Source: Candidatus Nomurabacteria bacterium GW2011_GWF2_43_8
Lineage (GTDB): Bacteria; Patescibacteriota; Minisyncoccia; Phycocordibacterales; UBA9973
NCBI GenBank assembly: GCA_001000035.1
Contig: LCGX01000003.1
Span: forward strand, 1 to 18,172
Reading direction: 5' to 3'
Length of the DNA: 18,172 nucleotides
Shown here: piece after piece, positions 13,283 through 18,172 of the stretch
How the letters are laid out: each line of letters opens with the position of its first letter
Position numbering within the stretch: position 1 is the first letter of the stretch
Translations under genes and position numbers: made by a program
The notes under the pieces: generated by a model
What the model saw: only the letters and a program-made list of their open reading frames with translations
Databases searched by the model: none
Told to the model about the DNA's origin: nothing

Positions 13283-13885
13283 ATGATAAGCAAACCGAAA
13301 TTTAAAATAGGAAGAAGATTGGGAGCCGGGGTTTATGACAAATGCCAGACCTCCAAGTTTGCCTCATCGGCGAAAGGGCCGATGGTAGGAGGTCGCCGCC
13401 CGAAAGCACCCACCGAATACGGAGCCCAGCTTATAGAAAAGCAAAAAGTGCGTTTTTCTTACGGCATATCCGAACGCCAGCTTGGTAATTACGTCAAAAG
13501 AGCTTCTCATATCAAAGGCGCCGGCACGGCCGAAAAGCTTTACGAAAGCCTTGAATCTCGCCTGGATAATATAATTTACAGAATGGGGTTGGGCAGAAGC
13601 CGGCGCGCTACCAGGCAAATGGTTTCGCACGGGCATTTTGTCGTGAATAATCGCCGCATCACCATTCCTTCATGCGAATTGAAGCCGGGAGATGTCGTGA
13701 AAATTCGCGAGGGGAGCAGGAGCAAGAAAATTTTTGAAAATTTGGGGGAAAGATTGAAAGATTACAATGCTCCGGGATGGGTTTCTTTCGACTTGGGCAG
13801 TATGGAAGGAAAAATTTTAGCCAAGCCGAAAAATATCGAAACCTTTCTTGACCTTAATGCCGTGCTTGAATTCTATAGTCGTTAA
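13283..13885 (+). CDS. rpsD: Ribosomal protein uS4
   Basis: A 200-residue S4, a primary 16S rRNA binder that nucleates 30S assembly. It has a KQKVRFSYGISERQLGNYVK block, the S4 RNA-binding domain LESRLDNIIYRMGLGRSRRA then RQMVSHGHFVVNNRRITIPS, and KPGDVVKIREGS. The N terminus (PKFKIGRRLGAGVYDKCQTS) has a single Cys, so it is the zinc-free form. In E. coli S4 represses this operon by binding its mRNA; whether it does so here is unknown. It lies 60 bases after rpsK, the widest gap within the rpmJ-rpoA group, filled by a palindrome, and 44 bases before rpoA. Confidence 0.96.
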   Translation: MISKPKFKIGRRLGAGVYDKCQTSKFASSAKGPMVGGRRPKAPTEYGAQLIEKQKVRFSYGISERQLGNYVKRASHIKGAGTAEKLYESLESRLDNIIYRMGLGRSRRATRQMVSHGHFVVNNRRITIPSCELKPGDVVKIREGSRSKKIFENLGERLKDYNAPGWVSFDLGSMEGKILAKPKNIETFLDLNAVLEFYSR

Positions 13886-13898
13886 TATTATTAATTTT

Positions 13899-13912
13899 CC
13901 CGCCTAAAGCGG
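13899..13912 (+). repeat. Short inverted repeat before rpoA
   Basis: CCGC (13900-13903) and GCGG (13909-13912) around CTAAA, with an extra C at 13899. It resembles CCCGC-TTCTA-GCGGG in typA (593-607) and may be a decayed short palindromic element. Too small to be certain. Confidence 0.3.
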
Positions 13913-13929
13913 ACAAGTAAAAATTTTTT

Positions 13930-14913
13930 ATGTCTGAATATAAAATAATTATGCCTTCCAAACCTCGCGTTGTCTTAGAAGAAGGAAACAAAGGGGTATT
14001 TGAAATAGACGGCTTGTATCCAGGATACGGCCATACCCTAGGCAACAGCCTGCGGAGAATAATTCTTTCTTCATTGCCGGGGGCCAGCATTACTTCCATC
14101 AAAATCGACGGGGTTTCGCACGAATTTCAGACCATGGACGGGATCAAGGAAGACGTAATTGTGATAATTTTAAATCTGAAGAAAATCCGCTTCAAGATGC
14201 TGTCGGACGAATCCCAGACCGTGACGCTTTCCGTGAAAGGCCCGAAAGATGTTCTGGCGGAAGACGTAAAGACAGGCGGGCAGGTGGAAATTTTAAACCC
14301 CGAGCTTCACATAGCCGAAATTACCGGCAAAGTGAATTTGAATGTAGAAATGAAAGTCGAAAAAGGCTTGGGCTTTATTTCCAAAGAAGTCGTTCAAAAA
14401 GAAAAAGTAGACGTCGGCACGATTGCCGTTGACGCGATTTTTACTCCGATCCGCCGGGTTTCTTATGAAGTCGAGAATATGCGGGTCGGCGACAAAACAA
14501 ACCATAATCGCCTCCGTATTTCAATCGAAACGGACGGCACCTTAACGGCCCGGGAAGCGCTTTCGCGCTCCATTGAAATCATGATAAACCAGCTGAAGGC
14601 CATCATTGATTTCAAGGAGCCGGAAGAGGAAGAGGCAAAAATTGGGAAGAAAGCTTCCAAAGAGGAAGACAAAAACGAAGAAAAAGACGAAAAGAAAAAA
14701 AACGATTTTGCCGATGTTCTGAAAACTCGCACCGATTCCCTGGATCTTTCTACCCGGACGTTGAATGCACTAACCTCTGCGAACATCCGAACGTTAGGCG
14801 GTTTGGCCCGGAAAAAGAGGGAGGATTTACTCGAAGTTGAGGGTATCGGCGAGAAAGGAATTACGGAAATTAAAAAGGTTTTGAATAAGTTCGGTCTTAA
14901 TTTGAAAGAATAA
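13930..14913 (+). CDS. rpoA: DNA-directed RNA polymerase subunit alpha
   Basis: A 327-residue alpha subunit. The N-terminal dimerisation domain starts polymerase assembly and has GYGHTLGNSLRRIILSSLPG (32-51), ITSIKIDGVSHEFQTMDGIKED and the DAIFTPIRRVSYEVEN block. Residues about 235-262 are a highly charged linker (EEEEAKIGKKASKEEDKNEE...), and the last ~60 residues are the C-terminal domain with two helix-hairpin-helix turns (LNALTSANIRTLGGLARKK, LLEVEGIGEKGITEIKKVL), which binds UP elements and activators. It sits 44 bases after rpsD; TAAAAA at 13918-13923 lies six bases before the ATG and might add a weak promoter. rplQ follows after one base. Confidence 0.97.
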   Translation: MSEYKIIMPSKPRVVLEEGNKGVFEIDGLYPGYGHTLGNSLRRIILSSLPGASITSIKIDGVSHEFQTMDGIKEDVIVIILNLKKIRFKMLSDESQTVTLSVKGPKDVLAEDVKTGGQVEILNPELHIAEITGKVNLNVEMKVEKGLGFISKEVVQKEKVDVGTIAVDAIFTPIRRVSYEVENMRVGDKTNHNRLRISIETDGTLTAREALSRSIEIMINQLKAIIDFKEPEEEEAKIGKKASKEEDKNEEKDEKKKNDFADVLKTRTDSLDLSTRTLNALTSANIRTLGGLARKKREDLLEVEGIGEKGITEIKKVLNKFGLNLKE

Positions 14914-14914
14914 T

Positions 14915-15268
14915 ATGCGGCACCATAACACTAAAAGAAAATTTGGAAGAAGCAAAACACAAAAGCGCGCTCTGCTCAACTCTTTAGCGCTCAATTTGAT
15001 TGTGCGCGGAAAAATAAAGACGACCGAGCCGAAAGCGAAAGAATTGAGGCCTTTCATAGAGAAACTGGTGACGCAGGCCAAGAAGGGCAATTTAGCTACG
15101 CGCAAACTGGTCGCTGCCAAGCTTTCCAACCGCGGTCCGGAAATCAAAAAGCTTTTTGAAGTTTTAGCTCCCAAATACGCAGACAAAAAAGGAGGATATA
15201 CCAGAATTTTGAAACTAGGAGCCAGAAAATCCGACAGTGCCAGTATGGCGATTATAGAATTTGTATAA
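14915..15268 (+). CDS. rplQ: Ribosomal protein bL17
   Basis: A 117-residue L17 of the 50S exit-tunnel rim. The start MRHHNTKRKFGRSKTQKRAL and the block LIVRGKIKTTEPKAKELRPF are family signatures, and the C-terminal GGYTRILKLGARKSDSASMA is well conserved. The ATG is one base after the rpoA stop, so translational coupling is likely. The gene ends five bases before the rplM ATG. Nothing unusual in length or motifs. Confidence 0.96.
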   Translation: MRHHNTKRKFGRSKTQKRALLNSLALNLIVRGKIKTTEPKAKELRPFIEKLVTQAKKGNLATRKLVAAKLSNRGPEIKKLFEVLAPKYADKKGGYTRILKLGARKSDSASMAIIEFV

Positions 15269-15272
15269 AAAT

Positions 15273-15629
15273 ATGAATGAAAAAACAATCAAAACAATAG
15301 ACGCGAGTGGCAGAACCTTAGGAAGAGTGGCCTCTGAAGTGGCAATGTCTTTGATGGGCAAAACCAAAACGACTTTTGAGCGCAATGTTTATTCCGGTTT
15401 GCCCGTGAAGGTAGTGAATGCCTCCAAACTTCGCATTACAGCCAAAAAACTGGAAGAAATTTACCATACGAGGTATTCCGGCATTCCCGGAGGGCTCCGC
15501 ATTTTAAAAGGTGCTGAAACAGCGCAGAAAAGAGGATTAAAAGAATTAATAAAACTTGCGACGTATCAGATGCTTCCGGGGAATAAATTGCGCAGGATTA
15601 TGATGAAGAATTTAAAAATAGAAGACTAA
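15273..15629 (+). CDS. rplM: Ribosomal protein uL13, short form
   Basis: A 118-residue L13, against about 142 in E. coli. TIDASGRTLGRVASEVAMSL, a VKVVNASKLRITAKKLEE block, YSGIPGGLRIL and MLPGNKLRRIMMKNLKI mark the family. L13 is an early 50S assembly protein. The shorter length comes mainly from missing turns in the middle (FERNVYSGLPVKVV) and from the C terminus; I recall this as usual in CPR. A TTG at 15261 would overlap rplQ, but ATG 15273 fits the family start. The rpsI gene follows after one base, the standard rplM-rpsI pair. Confidence 0.94.
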   Translation: MNEKTIKTIDASGRTLGRVASEVAMSLMGKTKTTFERNVYSGLPVKVVNASKLRITAKKLEEIYHTRYSGIPGGLRILKGAETAQKRGLKELIKLATYQMLPGNKLRRIMMKNLKIED

Positions 15630-15630
15630 T

Positions 15631-16071
15631 ATGGAAAAACACACGACAAAAGAAAAATCAAAAGAGACATATGTGGAAGCCGTGGGAAGACGCAAGACCT
15701 CGACCGCCAGAGTGCGCGTCTCGGAAGGAAGTAAAACTCATTTTGTTGTCAATGGGAAAGATGCCAGAGAATATTTTAAAACAGAGGACCAGCGCCAGCT
15801 GATTCTGGAACCGATAGTGAAAGGGTTGCGGGCCGATGGAGTTAAGTCAGACAAAAAATGGAATGTGGAGGCGCGCGTTGCGGGAGGCGGAATTCATTCT
15901 CAAGCAGAAGCGGTTCGCCACGGGCTCGCCCGGGCTCTCGTATTGTCGGATGGGGCTTTGCGCAAAAATTTAAAGGTGTTGGGTTATCTCAAGCGCGATT
16001 CCCGAGCCAAAGAGCGCAGAAAATTCGGTCTCAAGAAAGCTCGCAAAGCCCCGCAGTGGAGCAAACGCTAA
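15631..16071 (+). CDS. rpsI: Ribosomal protein uS9
   Basis: A 146-residue S9 of the 30S head, whose C-terminal tail touches the P-site tRNA anticodon. The signature YVEAVGRRKTSTARVRV, the block VAGGGIHSQAEAVRHGLARA and the tail RRKFGLKKARKAPQWSKR, ending in the conserved Lys-Arg, are all present. A short charged N-terminal extension (MEKHTTKEKSKE) precedes the core. It is one base after rplM. grpE follows after 20 bases with its own extended -10 signal. Confidence 0.96.
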   Translation: MEKHTTKEKSKETYVEAVGRRKTSTARVRVSEGSKTHFVVNGKDAREYFKTEDQRQLILEPIVKGLRADGVKSDKKWNVEARVAGGGIHSQAEAVRHGLARALVLSDGALRKNLKVLGYLKRDSRAKERRKFGLKKARKAPQWSKR

Positions 16072-16076
16072 TTCTG

Positions 16077-16085
16077 TGCTAATAT
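16077..16085 (+). promoter_or_regulatory. Extended -10 promoter of grpE, leaderless spacing
   Basis: TGCTAATAT at 16077-16085 is an extended -10 just after the rpsI stop and ends six bases before the grpE ATG at 16092. No consensus -35 is seen. No inverted repeat of CIRCE type (HrcA site) is visible in this gap. Confidence 0.45.
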
Positions 16086-16091
16086 CGAAAT

Positions 16092-16682
16092 ATGTCTGAC
16101 GAGGGAACAAAAAAGCCCGAAGAAAATGCCGAGCTGGAAGATGACGTAGTTGAATTTGAATTCAACGAAGATGGGGAAGAAGACCTAAAGAAAACCTTAA
16201 GGAAGTTAAGGGCTGATTTAAAGCAGGCCAAAGCAGAAAAGGAGGAATATCTGACCGGCTGGCAGAAGGAGAGGGCGGAATTTGCCAACTACCGCAAACA
16301 GGAAGACGACCGGAAGGCCAATTTTTCCGAAGCGGTGCGCGAGCGGATTTTAACCCGTTTCCTTTCTGTAATTGATAGTTTTAATCTGGCTTTTGCCAAC
16401 AAAGAGGCCTGGGAGAAAGTGGACGAAAATTGGCGCAAGGGCATAGAACACATTTACTCCCAGATGAACGATATCTTTGAAGAATATGGAGTGAAGCCCG
16501 TGGGAGAAGAGGGCGAAAATTTTGACCCGAATATCCACCAGTCCATGGATATAGTGGAAACGGATAAAAAGGAATTGGACCACAAGGTTGCGAACGTCAT
16601 TCAAAAGGGATATAAGCTGGGCGAGCGTGTAATGCGCCCGGCGCGGGTGAACGTGTATGAATTCCACGAACCGCAAAAATAA
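16092..16682 (+). CDS. grpE: Nucleotide exchange factor GrpE
   Basis: A 196-residue GrpE, the dimeric factor that releases ADP from DnaK. It has an acidic N terminus (about 1-32), a long heptad-patterned coiled coil (KKTLRKLRADLKQAKAEKEE and on through RAEFANYRKQEDD), a middle four-helix region (RERILTRFLSVIDSFNLAFA) and the beta-wing that contacts DnaK, including FDPNIHQSMDIVETDK and the end MRPARVNVYEFH. Here it stands behind ribosomal genes rather than with dnaK/dnaJ/hrcA, which are not in the window. It probably has its own promoter. Identity is sure. Confidence 0.95.
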   Translation: MSDEGTKKPEENAELEDDVVEFEFNEDGEEDLKKTLRKLRADLKQAKAEKEEYLTGWQKERAEFANYRKQEDDRKANFSEAVRERILTRFLSVIDSFNLAFANKEAWEKVDENWRKGIEHIYSQMNDIFEEYGVKPVGEEGENFDPNIHQSMDIVETDKKELDHKVANVIQKGYKLGERVMRPARVNVYEFHEPQK

Positions 16683-16751
16683 AATTCCTGCCCCGTACTA
16701 ATTTTTTGATTACGTGTTTTGGTAAATAGCATAAGTAGTTAAATAAAATAT

Positions 16752-18172
16752 ATGGGAACCACAGAAAAGGAGTTTAAAAATTTAGTATTGGGGTGCGAGC
16801 ACTGCGGAGAAAACTTCACAATCAGCGAGGGAGAATTGAGTTTGTATGAAAAAGTCGGCATTGAATTGCCGGTTTTATGCTTTTTCTGCCGGATAAAATT
16901 GCATCTGTCCTTCTGGATGTTCGGAAAATTCCGCAAGGGCACGTCGGATCTTTCCGGAGAAAGTTTGATTACTGTTCTGCCGGAAAAAAATCGCTATCCG
17001 ATTTATACTCTGCATGAATGGCATAGCGATGCCTGGGATCCGATAAATTACGGACAAGATTATGATGAAAAAAGGCCATTTTTTGAGCAGTTGCAGGAAC
17101 TTCAGGAAAAAGTTCCGCATCCACACCAGAATGGGGCCAAAAATACCAATTGCGACTGGTGCGACGATGTCTGGAATTCAAAAAACTGTTATCTCTCGCG
17201 CTCCATGGAAGAGTGCGAGGACCTCTACTATTCATACAGAAACTTGTCCGTTAAAAATTCTATCGACGTGACTATCTGTTTCAATTCGGAGAAATGTTTT
17301 GATTCCAGTGAGTGCCATAATTCATTCAAACTTTTTTATTCCAGGCATTCGCGCGACTGCATCGACTCTTATTTCTTGTACGACTGCCGAAATTGCCAGA
17401 ATTGCTTTATGTGCTGGAACTTGCGCAATCAATCTTACTGCATAGAAAACGTAAAATATACCAAAGAAGAATATCTGAAAAAATTAGAATCATTCAATCT
17501 CGGCTCTTTTTCTTCTATTCAGGCACTGAAAGGGCGTTTTGAGAATATTGCAAAAAATGACGCAGTCCATAGGCAGAATTTTAATTTCAGGGTGCATGAT
17601 TCCGACGGTGATTATCTGGAGGATTGCAAAAACTGCCATAATTGCCACACCATAAATAGATCGGAAGACACTTATAACTGCGTTCGGGGGTTGAATCATA
17701 AATCGGAAATAGACGCGAATGGCTGCTGGTATTCGGAATTGATGGGGAATGTCAGCTGTTGTGTTGATTCTTTCTCTTTGAAATATTCCGCTTGGTCCTC
17801 GGCCCGATATTCTGAATATCTTGATTTATGCAAAGAATGCGAATATTGTTTCGGCTGCGTCGGCCTGAAAAAGAAAAAATATTGCATCTTGAACAAGCAG
17901 TATAAGAAAGAAGAATATAAAAAATTGATGGAAAAAATTATTGCGGATATGAAAAAGAGAGGAGAGTACGGAAAATTCCCGCCATATTCCATGAGCGCCG
18001 GGCCGTTTAATTTTTCTTCCAGCTTTTTGTATTTTCCGGAGACTAAAAAAGAAGATATTCTGAAGCTCGGCGGGTATTGGGAGGATATTGATGAAAGCCA
18101 CATTGAGGGAATGCCGACTTCCGAACTACCGGACGATATAAAGGATGTGCCCGATACGATTATCACTCAGGC
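16752..18172 (+). CDS. Cys-rich zinc-ribbon protein of unknown function, 3' end outside window
   Basis: The frame stays open for 473 codons to the window edge. The N terminus has a probable zinc site, CEHC (15-18) with CFFC (43-46), followed by a conserved-looking block WHSDAWDPINYGQDYDEKRP and FFEQLQELQEKVP. The rest carries many Cys; I count 29 in 473 residues. Two copies of one unit are clear: CRNCQNCFMCWNLRNQSYC (212-230) then YTKEEY, and CKECEYCFGCVGLKKKKYC (360-378) then YKKEEY. A degenerate third copy is at 292-310. CxxCxxC spacing suggests bound zinc or iron-sulfur clusters. I recall similar hypothetical proteins in many CPR genomes but no function. A transmembrane segment or signal peptide is not evident. 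TAAATA at 16740-16745 is a weak -10 six bases before the ATG. Confidence 0.8.
   Translation, partial: MGTTEKEFKNLVLGCEHCGENFTISEGELSLYEKVGIELPVLCFFCRIKLHLSFWMFGKFRKGTSDLSGESLITVLPEKNRYPIYTLHEWHSDAWDPINYGQDYDEKRPFFEQLQELQEKVPHPHQNGAKNTNCDWCDDVWNSKNCYLSRSMEECEDLYYSYRNLSVKNSIDVTICFNSEKCFDSSECHNSFKLFYSRHSRDCIDSYFLYDCRNCQNCFMCWNLRNQSYCIENVKYTKEEYLKKLESFNLGSFSSIQALKGRFENIAKNDAVHRQNFNFRVHDSDGDYLEDCKNCHNCHTINRSEDTYNCVRGLNHKSEIDANGCWYSELMGNVSCCVDSFSLKYSAWSSARYSEYLDLCKECEYCFGCVGLKKKKYCILNKQYKKEEYKKLMEKIIADMKKRGEYGKFPPYSMSAGPFNFSSSFLYFPETKKEDILKLGGYWEDIDESHIEGMPTSELPDDIKDVPDTIITQ

Noticed and set aside
14643..14661. Small inverted repeat in the rpoA linker region
   Set aside because: A bulged 7-pair stem in repetitive Lys/Glu codons (TTGGGAAG, CTTCCAA); expected by chance in such sequence.
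17490..18166. Minus-strand open frames opposite the Cys-rich gene
   Set aside because: They are antisense to a continuous plus-strand frame with repeated Cys motifs and have no recognisable content of their own.
1..18172. CRISPR arrays, insertion sequences, rRNA genes, recoded TGA codons
   Set aside because: No regularly spaced direct repeats, transposase motifs or rRNA segments were seen; TGA acts as a normal stop in typA, mgtC-like and alaS.

Overview
The window looks like part of a Candidate Phyla Radiation (Patescibacteria) genome, most likely Parcubacteria. The reasons are the very compact all-plus-strand layout, short family versions (a 553-residue alanyl-tRNA synthetase without the C-terminal domain, a 118-residue L13), a lack of convincing Shine-Dalgarno sites, and several protein families I know mainly from that radiation. 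TGA is used as an ordinary stop (typA, mgtC, alaS), which argues against the code-25 lineages (Gracilibacteria/Absconditabacteria). Lineage is inferred from style and family memory, not from a search.

Layout: the 3' end of a tRNA (1-34); typA/bipA broken by an apparent ~40-nt deletion (66-1834); a sigma region 4 plus winged-helix regulator (1878-2909); a two-helix membrane protein (2955-4349); mltG with an internal gap (4357-5283); a DEDDh exonuclease (5293-5820); mnmA (5878-7086); mgtC-like (7094-7567); short alaS (7554-9215); an FtsA/PilM-like actin-fold protein (9229-10413) and a single-pass membrane protein (10489-11760); then an essential translation/transcription cluster, infA-rpmJ-rpsM-rpsK-rpsD-rpoA-rplQ-rplM-rpsI-grpE (11828-16682); and finally a Cys-rich zinc-ribbon protein of unknown function that runs off the window (16752-18172). 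rpmJ (36 aa) is easily missed because of its size. No gap between genes exceeds 300 bases.

Two patterns are not explained by the gene list. First, palindromic elements are scattered through the window, both between genes and inside reading frames. Perfect inverted repeats of 18 bp and 21 bp frame two extra segments of MnmA, an imperfect palindrome sits in an extra segment of IF-1, and others lie before mnmA, after the actin-fold gene, after infA and before rpsD. They resemble in behaviour the Rickettsia palindromic elements that insert in frame into essential genes. Second, at least seven genes have a -10 hexamer ending exactly 6 or 7 bases before the ATG, which would put the transcription start on the start codon, so leaderless mRNAs are probably the rule here.

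Functionally the window is housekeeping: translation (alaS, mnmA, infA, ribosomal proteins, typA), transcription (rpoA, the sigma-like regulator), proteostasis (grpE), envelope (mltG, mgtC-like, the actin-fold/membrane pair, the two-helix membrane protein), and one unexplained metal-binding candidate.
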